Origin: Aphrocallistes beatrix
Lineage: Eukaryota > Porifera > Hexactinellida > Sceptrulophora > Aphrocallistidae
DNA: 64,000 bases
Assembly (NCBI GenBank): GCA_963281255.1
Contig: OY725488.1
Span: forward strand, 1,612,001 to 1,676,000
Direction of reading: 5' to 3'
Below, in pieces: positions 1-11,247 of this stretch. The position numbers were made by a program, and so were the translations under genes. The notes under the pieces are model-generated. The model did not search any database. It saw nothing but the letters and a program-made list of their open reading frames with translations, and had not been told where the DNA came from. Position 1 is the stretch's first letter. Every line of letters begins with the position of its first letter.

Positions 1-596
1 AGTAGCACGTTCTCCAGCTTGAGGTCCCTATATACTATTTCATTTCTGTGCAAGTAATCCAGAGTTGTTGCAATCTGAGCGAGATAGCGACGAACCGAAG
101 GGATAGGTAGCACCTTGCCCCGTCTCCACAGTGCGAAGAGGTCTCCTCCCTCAGCCAGCTCCAGAAGAATGAAGAAGTTGGAGCTCGTGTGCCACGAGTG
201 GAGGTACTTCGTGATGAATGCTGAGTCGAGGGAGCGGTGGATGGAAATTTCTTCGTTAAGTCTAGATAAGAGGTTGGAATTCTTCAGTTTCTTCTTGTCA
301 ATAATCTTCAGTGCGAATTTGTCGCCCGTACTACAATGTTCCACTTCATAAACTTCAGCGAATCCGCCACTGCCAATCCTCCTTAGGATTCGAACTGGAG
401 GGATGAACTGTTCAAAGGAAAGGCTGTCCAATTCTGAGTTTCGGTTGTGGGCCACGTCGCGTCTCCCATCTAAGCCGAAGAAATTAGACTTGGTAACGTG
501 TGCGTGTAAGAGACGGGTTACTTGAAGATTGTAAAGTTGATTTCTTGGAGATGATAGGAATTTCAAGAGATGGCGTCTCAGGTTGATTAATGCCAT
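1..596 (-). CDS. Ser/Thr protein kinase, N-terminal part (cut by window edge)
   Basis: Reading leftward from the ATG at 596, one uninterrupted frame of about 198 residues runs off the window edge. After a 60-residue leader rich in Arg and Leu it shows a kinase N-lobe: glycine loop IGSGGFAEV (residues 74-82), FALKIID with the ATP-anchoring Lys97, helix-C Glu near 116, and then YLHRNEIVYRDLKLENVL, a catalytic loop with Tyr in place of the usual His before RD. The stretch EISIHRSL and YLHRNxIxxRDLK recall polo-like kinases, while YRDLKxEN is common in AGC kinases; I do not assign a subfamily. The first residues (MALINLRRHLLKF) could be a mitochondrial leader, but this is a guess. The activation loop and C-lobe lie outside the window. 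It lies downstream of the TIMELESS exons on the same strand, so it may be nested in a TIMELESS intron. Confidence 0.85.
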   Translation of the reverse strand, partial: MALINLRRHLLKFLSSPRNQLYNLQVTRLLHAHVTKSNFFGLDGRRDVAHNRNSELDSLSFEQFIPPVRILRRIGSGGFAEVYEVEHCSTGDKFALKIIDKKKLKNSNLLSRLNEEISIHRSLDSAFITKYLHSWHTSSNFFILLELAEGGDLFALWRRGKVLPIPSVRRYLAQIATTLDYLHRNEIVYRDLKLENVL

Positions 597-2056
597 TGTA
601 GGAAAGAAATAAGATAATAATAATTATAATATATTGTATTGTATTATATTATATACTAATTCCCTGGTGCACAACTCCTGTATTTATACTAAAATAAGCT
701 ACAAATAACAACTAATCAATCGCAGAGTTGCTGGTATGGCTTCTTCGTGTTAGGCTCATGCCTTAATGAGTCAGCTTACATATGCTGAAACTTTGAAGTT
801 GTGAATAAACATTTTGTGGTACCAAATTTGAAACTATACATAATTATTCTTCTAGGATCATAAAAGGCTAAAATCCATTGAAGAGAAGGGAACAAAAGGA
901 ATCAAGGTAATGGTTAATATTCAAAGAACGTGAAATTATTTCTGATACGTAAGGAATACCTACATTGGAAACTATATATATAACTGAGAAAATTTCGGAA
1001 CAAGTATTTGAGTATATTTGAGAAATACTTTTAAGTTATCAATGTACTATGGATTTTGCTAACTCATTTCCGGTTAAGTCATTTTGGGCGGGAAACCTTA
1101 GAAATGTGGGGTCCATCTATAAATAGAATGGACCTTAGGTCATAGTGGGTTTTAATATCTGTATGTACAGTATTAGAAAAATGAGTCTTCAGATTCTACC
1201 CAGAATCACAAATGTATCTAGAAATCATGACGATTTTCACGTGAGCAAGCTAAATAAACAGTTAGGACATGTCATCTGCATCAGAAATTATAATCTTTTA
1301 TTCAAATATGCAGGATGTTGTGTAAGAACTGTTTTTGCATTGGTAATATCTATTTTAGAATACACAATCAAAAAGCTATATTCTAAGAGGATATTGGGTA
1401 ATGCGCGACTGATCGGTTATTTTAGGTGCTTAGTAGGTAAAAAGAGAGAATCAGCATTAATATTCCGTCATATTTAATAATTGTAAAAAAGAGCAACCAA
1501 GTTATGCAAACTTAAGTTGTAGAACACCACATGGTATCCATGAATGAAGAGGATTATTGCAGGAGAGCTATTGACGGACCGCATGCATGCATGGCATATG
1601 CATGTTACTTGTAGCCTGATGAGATCTAAAATTAATTCATTGGATTGGAATGCGTTCAAGAATTACATCAACAGAATTTGATCGAGAATGAATTCATTGG
1701 AATTCTATCTCAACATTCCTATTGAACAAGACAAAAAGAATCGCTTTGATAAAAAGAACTTTGGAATTTGATTGTAAAATAACTATTATTGGAATTCTAT
1801 TAAAATTTAATTAGAAATGCTAAAGTGATCGGAAAAGGATCACATTGTTATTTGAATCCAAAAAGTTTATTTTAAAACCTACATGTAGTACATATACATT
1901 TTATGAATCACTTAACTTTATCTACTTTTCCTTTACCAACATGCAACATTGAATGAGGGACACATCTGACAATACTCTGTGCGTTGATAAAATAAAGTAA
2001 CAATCTTTAGATAAATAAGAAGCTCAGAATAACATGACAATATAGTTAATACTAAC
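597..2056. other. Gap between kinase and TIMELESS exon 3
   Basis: AT-rich sequence without a coding exon that I can support. Short frames at 1145-1477 (+) and 1474-1659 (-) have no recognisable domain. In particular, the fourth TIMELESS exon expected downstream of 2057 is not visible here. Confidence 0.5.
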
Positions 2057-5000
2057 CTGGTGACAGGCATTCGAGTGCAGATTCCAGATCAGCTGATCGT
2101 GAAGATTACAGTCGTCATCAGTCCTCTTCTCTTCGCTAGGCGCTACCGGGGTGTGTAAGATGTTCCTGAGTATAACCAGCACCCTTTCCACTGCGATGCT
2201 ATCCTCTTCCTCCCTGGAATGCCACTCCTCCTTAAGGTGCTCTCCAAGGATGTTGACCAGCACCGCAATTGACTTCTCAGCACTAGCGAATGCCTCCTTA
2301 TACTCGCGAAGGTAGGACTCCACCTAAATGGAGGAAAACAGAATAAGAATAAGAATCGATATTAACCTAAACTCTCAATCACAAAGGAGAAATGGAAGAG
2401 GTGTTATGCTATGTGAATATAGAACAACTACATTTCCCATGCATAGATGACATCAAGTTCTGTGTTCATTCTACGTTTTAGTCAGTTCATGGCATGAATA
2501 TGAACCAAATAAGCACCACACAGGTCCAGGTCCAAAGAGTAACATTGCTCAATTCATACGTTAACCAAGTTTCTAAATATAGATAGAACTATCTTTTCCA
2601 TACTTTCTTGTGAAAAAATCACACATGTTGGATAACTAGGAGCATATTTATGAAATAGATAATGATATTTCTACTAAATTGATGATGCAAGATCATTACT
2701 TATGATGCAAATGTTTTAGAATATTTCACACAAGAATGACTTTTCTTAAATGATTGTACCTCTCCACTAGTTTAAACCTTTTCAGTCTGCGAGCCCCTCC
2801 GGTCTCAGCGTGAGGTATCAAGTGCCCTTCTCAGTGGCGTACCCCGAGGTACAAAGAGGGTATGAGTTCCCAGGGGAGAAAACCAGAAAGTAGATCTACT
2901 GATGGGAACACATCACCAAGCTGGGGATCTGGGGTGCGTTGTAAGCCCCCCAGTGGGGTCCAGAGGCTTTTCCTCTGGAAGTTGACAGTATTTAAGCAAT
3001 ATTTTTTTAAATGTAGTTTATTCGATCCTGATGGAGTACGAATATTAGAAACTAGAAACAAAGTTTTGCCATGAGGACATTGCCCCGCAGTAGCTAGAAA
3101 AATCGGGTTCACAAACTGGTGCGTGCCGCAATTTTACACAAGAATAAAAATTGGGGCGGAGGAGGAGGACTCACGTGGAACCTGTGAACAATGCGGGGTA
3201 TGCCCCTGCGGCTCTCAATAAACTGCCTAGGAGGCAGCCCAGGAGTCCACCCAGGTGTATGCGGCGCGCTTAAATTCAAGTCAACATGAATCTAGGCGCG
3301 AGAAACTAGTAATAGGGTTGTTTTAGGTATATAAATATATTCTAGAAATACTTTATGAAACCGTGAGAAGAGATATATGGAAATCTTGAAAGAAATGTAT
3401 CCCAGGTACCGTACATCACTACCCCAGTCCCCAGGTAAGAACCGCTGCTCTAGGCCGCAACGCAAAATAGAGTAGTCGGGAACAATTTAGAATATTATTA
3501 ACAATACAAGCGACAAGACAAAATAAAAATAGTAAAATGAAATATAAAAGTGTTTGGGGATGCAGTTTTCAATGCATCAAGTTGGCACATGATTAAGTAG
3601 TTAGCTTTACGACTGTAATCTATTCAGTCCAGAAGCGATATTTCACAATCAGTCGAAAGCTGCTTTAAGGCAGAAATCACACATTATCATGCAGAATAAT
3701 ACATACAGGTGACTCCGCTTAATCGGGACATTTTGGTCCCGGATATTTTTCCCCGATTAAGCGGAGTTCCCAATTAACCGATGAAATTTAGTATTAGCTT
3801 CTATGTGTGGGAACCATTCCGTTCCTGGAGACCTTTCCCGATTAAGCGGAGTTTATTGTATTATATTAAAAACATTATTTTATCCATAAATAAGTGATCC
3901 AAATTCCCAGGAAATGTGTGGAGAGATCTTCGGGATACGTTTCAATCACTGGTGTGATATTAGTTCGCATTCCACGCTTGGGGAGTTGCGAAATAATTTT
4001 TTTCGATATTATGACTCTCAAATACGAAGAATAAAACCTAAAAGTCTATGGACTTTCAATGGGTGAGGGCAGACTGAAATATATAAGGATAATTCTTCAA
4101 ACAACAGACTTCCTAAAATGGTAACTTCATTAGAAGGAGTATATGATGACGAGTTTATTTGTCTGAGTAATTATTTGGTTTTATTGAGGCTATAACTAAT
4201 GATTATTTTTCAGAGATAAATGAACTCACTAACTAAAAATTACAGTTTTTGGAGGTCAAACTCAGATCAGAAATAAATCAAAACAATTGACCAATTGAGA
4301 TTATAGATTTTTTCACCATTATAATGAATAATATTAGGCTATGGACTGCTGTGGCAACCCCAAACGAGAAGTGCAAGCTTTGTTTATGATCACGGCATTA
4401 CTTTGTATAAGAAATAGATGAATGAATGAAATAATGTAAATTCTAAAAGGAAATACAGCAAATACAAATTTATAATCGCATACTACACTGATAATAATGT
4501 ACAATTAACCAAACCTCTGAGTAGCATTTGAGTGCAGCGACGTCTCCCTTTCTATCTCTCAGCTCGTTCCCATATACAATGTGAGCAGGGAGAGTTAGGT
4601 TAAGCATCAGTTTCAAGACATCGTTCCTCAAGACCTAAGCACACTCATGATAAGACAAGTAAATAAATTTAGTTATCGTGGTATGCTGCAGACGAGACAC
4701 GAGGTGAGTTATACTAATAATTAGACTATCTGTATACAATAATATGTGGTATGACCAGACAGACAGTATTAATAACTTCCCACGACTCGTTTACTGCAAC
4801 ACACAACACGTTTATCAGCGAGGGAGGTTGACGCATCAAAGTATAATATAATCCCAAATTATATGCAGATTTACGCTGGCATAGCTCATTTCCCACCACA
4901 ACCCTGACTCCATTCTGTCTATCCAGTCTACTATTTAGATTAGACTGCATATATCAAAGCAAATCGTTCCAAATGATTGCAGGGATGAATCAATTAATAT

Positions 5001-5353
5001 TTCGGTAAAGCATACGAAATAGGTGTCGCATAAGGATACATGGGTCTTAGGCCACGTCGCGATGTTAACAAACGATAACACGAGGTAATCATATCTTATA
5101 AACTAATTAGGAAATAGCTGTACATGTATTTAACCTTTTCTTGGTGGAAGTGGATGAGAATGGGAAGAAGATCCCTTTGGAGGATCTTGGCTTGTCCTAG
5201 GTGCCGTCGGACACGGGAAGAGACCAACTCATCGTCTCGTAGGAACCGGATAAGATCTTTGACGCAGGCCAGGCACTCCTCCCCCTTGTAGTACTTGTCT
5301 CCATCCTTGGTACCCAGACCGCTGTAAGTAGCCAGCAGATCATCAACTGCCAT
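2057..5353 (-). CDS. TIMELESS: TIMELESS replication-fork protein, first three coding exons
   Basis: Three phase-0 exons were read: 5351-5353 ATG to 5135 (73 codons), 4634-4515 (40 codons) and 2323-2057 (89 codons), each with GT donor and AG acceptor. They encode the conserved TIMELESS N-terminal domain: CVKDLIRFLRDDE and KILQRDLLPILIHFHQ in exon 1, LKLMLNLTLPAHIVYGNE in exon 2, YLREYKEAFAS and ERVLVILRNILH followed by DDDCNLHDQLIW in exon 3. TIMELESS, with TIPIN, protects replication forks and supports checkpoint signalling in the nucleus. These exons give about 202 residues of a protein normally over 1000 long. The remaining exons must lie left of the window or have been lost; an intronless kinase starts 1.46 kb downstream. 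The start Met (MAVDDLLATYS) matches the family N-terminus in position. Confidence 0.87.
2324..4514. other. TIMELESS intron 2, transposon debris
   Basis: A 2.2 kb intron with no coding exon seen. It contains GC-richer repeat debris around 2785-3260 (including a piece beginning cagtggcgtacc near 2832) and a pogo-like MITE at 3706-3858. Confidence 0.55.
3706..3858. mobile_element. pogo/Tc1-like MITE, copy 1
   Basis: A 153 bp palindromic element flanked by TA on both sides. The ends carry gactccgcttaatcggg and its reverse complement cccgattaagcggag. Relatives lie at 46431-46601, 48651-48788 and 58285-58438. No transposase is encoded. Confidence 0.7.
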
Positions 5354-5546
5354 CAAAGCAATAATATTGGATTGAAAAATAGAACTAACTACAGATATCC
5401 AATTCAAATTTTAGAAAATGTAAATAGGAAACTCCAAGTTCGTTATGATATACAATTCAAAGAGAGAGCAGAGAACTTTCAGTTTTGCTATCTTAATTTT
5501 ACTCTAACAATTATCAATGTTGTTTATTGATTATGCAATATATTAC

Positions 5547-5942
5547 CAGGCCCGTAGCGTAGACATTTAGTCAGTTTGGTCATAGAGGGACAAAAGTGAG
5601 GGAGCAAGAGGTCAAATAGGGGTCTGGGGGGCAAGCCCGCAGATAAAAATTATCTTCGATGTTCAGAAATGTTTTTACTGATTTTGAAAACTATCCTATT
5701 AAGCCGACAATACCATTAATTAACTAAATAAATAAATAAAATCACAAATCAAAAATTGTAGTAGACGTAGGTCAAAGAAACATTAAATATAATTAATACT
5801 AAATTAACGAAAAACTGTAAAAAATTACGAAAAACCTGTTCAAGACGCTCACCCTCATGTGGAGTGAACAATACATTACAATGTGGAGGGTTCAAAACCG
5901 GTCCGTCTATGATCGATCGGCCGGACCCTTGCTACGGCCCTA
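5547..5942. mobile_element. Decayed hAT-like element
   Basis: Starts caggcccgtagc and ends gctacggccctac-like, giving imperfect inverted ends about 396 bp apart. I see no target duplication. It lies between the TIMELESS start and the sulfotransferase gene. Confidence 0.35.
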
Positions 5943-6114
5943 CATGATCATATTGATCTGATCTATGCTGGTAGCTCAGTACGACAGCCAAGATCAGCTT
6001 TCAGGACTAATCACATAACTACAAATATTGAGTACCCTAAAATACTAGAATTGTAAAACGAATGTCTCAAAGAAAAGTATCCAATACTATTTAGTACAAA
6101 ATCTCACTACCAGA

Positions 6115-7326
6115 ATGAAACCTAAGTATATTTTGTGGATTTATGTGATCGCAACTTTGCAAATTCTATTAGGAATATTTTTCTGCAAAAATTATGCATT
6201 TTCCAAAAGGAATATCGCAAGATCAACTTCACTAGCAAAGATAACAAACAAACAATCAAATGGTTATAATCCAGAAGGCAGAGTGGACAACTGGACGCGA
6301 TACAGGAATGAATGGAGCGGCGAAAGACTAGTCATGCACATAGGAAAGAAAAGACTTCAGTTCACAGATAATTATGTCAAGAGAATGGAGAATAAAGGGA
6401 ACCATCCTCTGCTAAAGATCCATCCATTCCTCGAAACAAGACGGAGAAGAATTCAGAAACTTTGCAAAGAATATCCTCCTGAAAATGATCTGCTTTCATT
6501 TTCCATTCCAGGTCGATACCTCTACAATCAGTTTTATGAAATAGCATCCTGCATGCCTCCTAAAACTAGTTCGACTCAGTGGGTAGAGGTGTTCACGCAG
6601 CTGGCAGAGTTCAAGGTCAACTTCTCGTGGGCGAGAACTGCAGTGCTCGAATATAGGAACTTGTCTTTGGCTTATCATCTCAGTGACGACCAGTTCATCG
6701 CAAAAGCTTTCCAAACCTACCTCAAATTCACGACAGTCCGACACCCGTGGGAGAGACTAGTATCAGCTTATTACGACAAACTAATCGACAGCAATTCCGT
6801 GTACACACAGAATTACGGCCCCGACATAATCCAATACAATTATCTAGAAGGCTACCCTACAGATGAATGGCAGCTGAGGATGAGATTGAAACAAGATAGC
6901 GCAAGCGAAAGTGAGATTGAATGGAAGGTAGGACAGTTGAATAGAATGAATGACAAAAATTTCAATTTCAATCTAACATTCATCGAATTCCTAACCTACA
7001 TTTCTAAGTTCAAAGATAGAAGTGAACTTGAACAACACTGGAGACCAATGGCACTCCTGTGTAACCCTTGTACGCTGCACTATGATCTAATTCTCAAATT
7101 TGAAACGATGCATCGGGATGCAAATGTCCTGTTAGAATACTTAACGAGAGAGAGACAAAACGGACCCAAAGTCAACTACCCTGAAAAACATGTGGCGATA
7201 ACGAAGAAAAAATGCAATCAAGAATTTTCCAGCATTCCTTCAGACATTCTAAAGAAATTATATGAAATCTACAAAGAAGATTTTGCGCTATACAATTACT
7301 CTACCTCGAATAATAATATTTGCTAG
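6115..7326 (+). CDS. Carbohydrate sulfotransferase (HNK1ST/chondroitin 4-O type)
   Basis: An uninterrupted 403-residue frame with the architecture of a Golgi type II sulfotransferase. A short cytoplasmic tail (MKPKY) is followed by a hydrophobic signal anchor at residues 6-25, a stem, and a lumenal domain. The 5'-phosphosulfate loop is PKTSSTQW (about 149-156), and the 3'-phosphate motif is VRHPWERLVSAYYDKL (about 208-223), both used to bind PAPS. Several N-glycosylation sequons are present (NFS, NLS, NLT). Later conserved elements include FIEFLTYI and HWRPMALLCNPC, the latter typical of this family. The family transfers sulfate to GalNAc, glucuronic acid or related sugars of proteoglycans and glycoproteins; the acceptor cannot be deduced here. 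The length agrees with CHST8-14 relatives. No intron is needed. Confidence 0.9.
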   Translation: MKPKYILWIYVIATLQILLGIFFCKNYAFSKRNIARSTSLAKITNKQSNGYNPEGRVDNWTRYRNEWSGERLVMHIGKKRLQFTDNYVKRMENKGNHPLLKIHPFLETRRRRIQKLCKEYPPENDLLSFSIPGRYLYNQFYEIASCMPPKTSSTQWVEVFTQLAEFKVNFSWARTAVLEYRNLSLAYHLSDDQFIAKAFQTYLKFTTVRHPWERLVSAYYDKLIDSNSVYTQNYGPDIIQYNYLEGYPTDEWQLRMRLKQDSASESEIEWKVGQLNRMNDKNFNFNLTFIEFLTYISKFKDRSELEQHWRPMALLCNPCTLHYDLILKFETMHRDANVLLEYLTRERQNGPKVNYPEKHVAITKKKCNQEFSSIPSDILKKLYEIYKEDFALYNYSTSNNNIC

Positions 7327-7690
7327 ATTAGAGAAGAGGAGTGTGACTATGAACTAAGTATGCATGCATTTCTCCACTGCTCCTCTAGCTTGGTGAGGAG
7401 GGAGGTTCTTTCTAAATTTGGATAATTCGAGTAGCATTGATATCTTACACAATTATATAAATCTAATGCTTAATTCCTCAGAAATTTATAATACTATGCC
7501 TATAAACTAAAAATTCGAATACTATAAACACCTGTGAATCTGTGTGAAAGAGGGATAGCATCTGATACAAAGTATACATTAATCAAATAGTGGCATAATT
7601 AAATAACGCATTGGTTTCCAACCATTTAAGAATGTTGTTTCGCATTTACTTAAATATAATAGGTGTTAGGACCTTTCGGTGTAATAGGGT
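7327..7690. other. Convergent intergenic gap
   Basis: About 360 bases between the stops of the sulfotransferase (+) and GID4 (-), presumably shared 3' UTR sequence. Nothing else seen. Confidence 0.5.
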
Positions 7691-8299
7691 TTACTTGAAC
7701 TGAAAGACTTGTGTCGCACGTTCTGTGACATGGTCGAGCGCGAGGGATTGGAACCACTCAGAAGTGCGATAGAAGTAGTAGCCTAGGATGGAAGCATTGC
7801 TTCGTTGGTAACAAATGTAGTAGAATCCAGCGAATGAAGCCCCCGCAATGTCCTTAATCTTATGGTCGTGCACCAGGAACTGTTCCTTCCAACGCATGTA
7901 CACATCCTCCGTTTTATCCAGTTTCGAGTAATCGAACTCGTCACTGTTGAAAGTCTTGGAGTAGCGAGAGAAGGAAGGGAACTTGGACCAGTGCTTGTTG
8001 TCCACCTCTTCATCAGCTTCCCACTTACGCGTGAGGAAAGGGAACTTCGGACTGATGATCTCGCCCTCAAAGAAAGTAGTCATGACAGGGTACTGGTTCG
8101 TGAGGTGATGGATCTTGAGATAGCCGTTGAGAGTGGAGTTGTTCAGATCAACGTGCTGCAGCACTACTTCCACATCGTAGCTGTTCCCTTTGCACTGTTG
8201 GTGACCCTCGAATTTGCTCCCACTATAGAGGAGAGTGCGTGGGTAACCAAGTAGAGGTAGTGAGGTGGTATTTTCCAGGGACGGAGAGCATCTGTACAT
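7691..8299 (-). CDS. GID4: GID4, substrate receptor of the GID/CTLH ubiquitin ligase
   Basis: A 202-residue frame that is conserved with GID4 (Vid24 family) from [20 protein letters not shown] to the end. The domain is an eight-strand beta-barrel that binds Pro/N-degrons and delivers substrates to the CTLH E3 ligase. Signature blocks visible are [68 protein letters not shown] and [13 protein letters not shown], ending in [17 protein letters not shown]. The first ATG (8299) gives a short N-terminus compared with vertebrate proteins; a possible acceptor (ttgcag) lies just upstream, so a further 5' exon is possible. The core domain itself is uninterrupted. Confidence 0.95.
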   Translation of the reverse strand: MYRCSPSLENTTSLPLLGYPRTLLYSGSKFEGHQQCKGNSYDVEVVLQHVDLNNSTLNGYLKIHHLTNQYPVMTTFFEGEIISPKFPFLTRKWEADEEVDNKHWSKFPSFSRYSKTFNSDEFDYSKLDKTEDVYMRWKEQFLVHDHKIKDIAGASFAGFYYICYQRSNASILGYYFYRTSEWFQSLALDHVTERATQVFQFK

Positions 8300-9678
8300 T
8301 CTTCAGCTGCAAACTGGAAATACTATACATAGAACAAACTAATAGTACACACATCTCATTGAAGGCAATATCTTAATATTAATAATCAATTGTTTTTCAT
8401 TTTTTGTCACTTGCATGCAGTGGATATAAATGCGAAAAGTTATGAAGCTTCAGAAATTTCTGGTAACAGACCGAGTAGAACTGTGTGGAAAATAGATAAA
8501 TTGCGTACAATAAGAATTCGCGCAAAGTAGAAATACGTTAACTCTTCGATGCGCCAATATTATACTGAACAGACAGACAAATGATTTTAAAATCCTTTGA
8601 CTGCTCAAATGCATTAAATTTGCATTATTACTCGATTTTCCTGCACTTTTTCTAGTAAATGAATAAATCACATACTAATCATGTGCCATATCATAAACAA
8701 AGTTCACGGATTTGACCAGTTTCATGAATTTTGACTTTAGCTTGAACTTGGCATGAACTTTACATTTTTGACATAAACATGACAAGAACTTTTTACTTTT
8801 GGCATGAACAAGGCAAAATACTTATTTGATTTGAAATGAACATTTGAGCTATGACAAGAACCTATCCCAAATTAATAAATTGCTCTGTTTCACAACAGCC
8901 AGAAAGTATCAGAAATTGAAAAGGTTTTAGAAGGAGACATCGGCCAGCAGGTATGATATGTGGATCTACAAATATGGTGAAAACCAGAAAAATATTCCAT
9001 CGACATTAATCCTGAAACAGGTGTCTCCCTTTTACTACAGTTGTCCCTCTGTGGACATGATTCAGTATAAGTGCAGATATCCCACAGGCGTAACTAGGGC
9101 TAATAACTATTTTAGGTAGGAACGTGCCCACCCAGAATTGTTCAGCCTATATACAAAGGTACATGGCACGCCCACCCTGCTAGCCAACATTAGCCAATAT
9201 GCATAGGCGTAGCCAGCCTCTAGTCCAGGGGGGAGAAACTGCCCAACCCATGGTCTCATTGTTTGAGAAATTAACAAATATTGTAGGAATGTTGGAGTGT
9301 AGGGGGGGGCAACTGCCCCCCCCCTCCCTACGCCCATTCCAATATGCTCACCCAGCGATCAGAACCTAGTTGCACCTTGAGACATCTCTCTAATTAGGAG
9401 CCAAGTGCAAGCGAACAGAAATAAAAGTATAATAAATGACGCGAGTTGAAAATCATATTTCTACAACCATCACAAAATAAAACTATTTTAAAAAATTGAA
9501 TATATATATATACGTATATATATATATATATAAAAAGAAAGAAAGAAAAAAATCACACTGTGTCTCGTATATCTACCAGATCCAAATATATATAGGGTAT
9601 GTATAAATGCAATAAAAGCATCTCGTGGGGTCTATATGGAGTCTATACAATATCCCAACTAAGCAGGAGAATGGGAAT
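8300..9678. other. Intergenic region with short repeats
   Basis: No gene supported. 8700-8860 repeats variations of catgaac/ttgaacttggcatgaact. 9085-9345 has G-tract and C-tract transposon-like ends (agggggggg and its complement). 9490-9535 is a TA microsatellite next to a short gaaa run. Confidence 0.5.
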
Positions 9679-10347
9679 TCACGAAGTCGTGGATGGAGGA
9701 GAGACATCGGCCGTAGGAGGATGTGAAGGAGGATAGTTGGCAGTCACAGGAGGATAGGGGGGAGGGTAGGTAGCAGTTACAGGAGGATAGGGGGAAGGGT
9801 AGGTGGCAGTCGTAGGAGGATACTGGGGAGGGTAGGTGGCAGTCGTAGGAGGATACTGGGGAGGGTAGGTGGCAGTCGTAGGAGGATAAGGGGGAGGGTA
9901 GGTACTAGTAGGGGCAGGAGGGTAAAGAGGGACTGTATGACCTGTGGGTGCTGGGTAGTAGGGAGGAGGTGGGCCATAAGAACCTGAGGCGATGGGCGGG
10001 TTTGGCACTGGCACTTCTCTAACCACAGTTTTCTCAATCACAACGACATCTCGGTGAGGGGGGAGATGATGATGGTGGTGGTGAAGATGGTTGGGGGGGA
10101 AGTGGTGATGGTTTCCATGGAGAATATCTCTCTCGGCATGCAGAATATCAGCTCGCAGCCCTGCTGCCTCTGCTCTATCATGGGTGTGATGGGCTTTAGC
10201 CTCTAAGTGTACTGCCTTGCCGAAGTTCCCGTGTAAGGCTGCCCCGATAGCACGGGAGTGAAGGCGGTCTTCTTTCCGTTCGAGTCTCTCTTCTTTCCTA
10301 ATAGCTCTATGCTCTTGATTAGCGAGATGTCTCCTATGGTGCGCCAT
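9679..10347 (-). CDS. His/Pro-rich repeat protein of unknown function
   Basis: Not recognised. The 222-residue frame from the ATG at 10347 has three parts. Residues 1-77 are highly charged and probably helical (RKEERLERKEDRLHSR, HLEAKAHHTHDRAEA). Residues 79-98 form a histidine cluster. A linker EKTVVREVPVP follows, then six 11-residue units of the pattern TATYPPxYPPT at about 147-212, encoded by 33 bp DNA repeats. There is no signal peptide or membrane segment. The alternation of Tyr and Pro resembles extended scaffold or adhesive proteins, and the His cluster could bind metal, but both are inferences. The preserved frame through a repeated region argues that it is translated. Length is likely polymorphic. 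Confidence 0.65.
   Translation of the reverse strand: MAHHRRHLANQEHRAIRKEERLERKEDRLHSRAIGAALHGNFGKAVHLEAKAHHTHDRAEAAGLRADILHAERDILHGNHHHFPPNHLHHHHHHLPPHRDVVVIEKTVVREVPVPNPPIASGSYGPPPPYYPAPTGHTVPLYPPAPTSTYPPPYPPTTATYPPQYPPTTATYPPQYPPTTATYPSPYPPVTATYPPPYPPVTANYPPSHPPTADVSPPSTTS
9690..9910. repeat. 33 bp tandem repeat coding for TATYPPxYPPT units
   Basis: Six head-to-tail 33 bp units within the His/Pro-rich gene, the middle ones nearly identical (ggaggatactggggagggta core). All keep the reading frame. Confidence 0.8.
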
Positions 10348-10461
10348 CACTACACAGAAAACAATGCCACACTTGTTGGAGTTGGTATTCTATTATTAGC
10401 ATAAATATGCGTAATACAACAGGGAAGTTCCAACATCATCGCTAGATCCGATGAGATAGAT

Positions 10462-10758
10462 CAGTGAGGGCAACCCGTGGCCCGCGACCTCTTTCCAAAC
10501 ACTCGATTAGGGCCTGCGTGTTAGTGATTGTAATACAAAATGTTATTATAGCTCCCAAATATCTCATTGATTAACAATTTATATTTGTTATGAAAATAGC
10601 TTTTAACATTTTATACAATTCGTATATTGTTTTGTAGTAAGTTCTGCGTTATACTTAATACCAACATCTGACAGCTCTTGCTACGGCCATAGTGATGTGG
10701 CCTTAGCAAGAACTGACAGATTTTGGCGCCCACTTAAGGATTAAGTTGCCCGCCACAG
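10462..10758. mobile_element. hAT MITE with 8 bp target duplication
   Basis: A 297 bp element starting cagtgagggcaacc and ending gttgcccgccacag, bounded on both sides by agatagat (10454-10461 and 10759-10766). Its right arm (aagaactgacagatttt, cccacttaaggattaag) is the reverse complement of the left end of the larger hAT element at 23400, so the two are one family. Confidence 0.85.
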
Positions 10759-11247
10759 AGATAGATGGTGGCTATTTCGTTACTTTTTTTGGAAGAGGGT
10801 AAGCATAGAAGTATGTCATACTTGAAATCTTTTAACAAAAAATCGCAAAATCATCTCATTCTTTTCTGTGCCTAGTTGAAATATTCGTATTTGGCTCAGA
10901 AAGGGTAACCAGATGTCTTTTTAAGCAACCTGTAGTTCTTATGGGTTTGTTCTTACTGTAATGTTTAACTAGCCCAGAACCAGCATTGCTGGTCCGGCCC
11001 GGACAGGTTATAGTTGCCATAACTGGGGTGGAATATGACCCGGTGTCGCTATGCCAACGATCCCACCGAACTGCTGAGTACTACCCTAGGCTACTGCTAC
11101 ATGTCCCTAGGATCTCTCGTCCTAGAGTTGCATATTTTCCAACCACCGTATTTCGTAGTGGTCAAATGCCATAGTACAGGTGAAGCAGCTTAGATGAATC
11201 CACCACCAGAATATTCCTGGGTGTAATCTGGGCTAGCCCATAAAATG
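10759..11247. other. Gene-free gap left of the foldback element
   Basis: No gene supported; a 62-codon frame at 10986-11174 shows no recognisable domain. Confidence 0.4.

Noticed and set aside
1145..1477. 110-codon plus-strand frame between the kinase and TIMELESS
   Set aside because: AT-rich, no domain, no conserved motif, no sign of splicing partners.
7862..8254. 130-codon plus-strand frame opposite GID4
   Set aside because: Antisense shadow of a strongly conserved protein domain.
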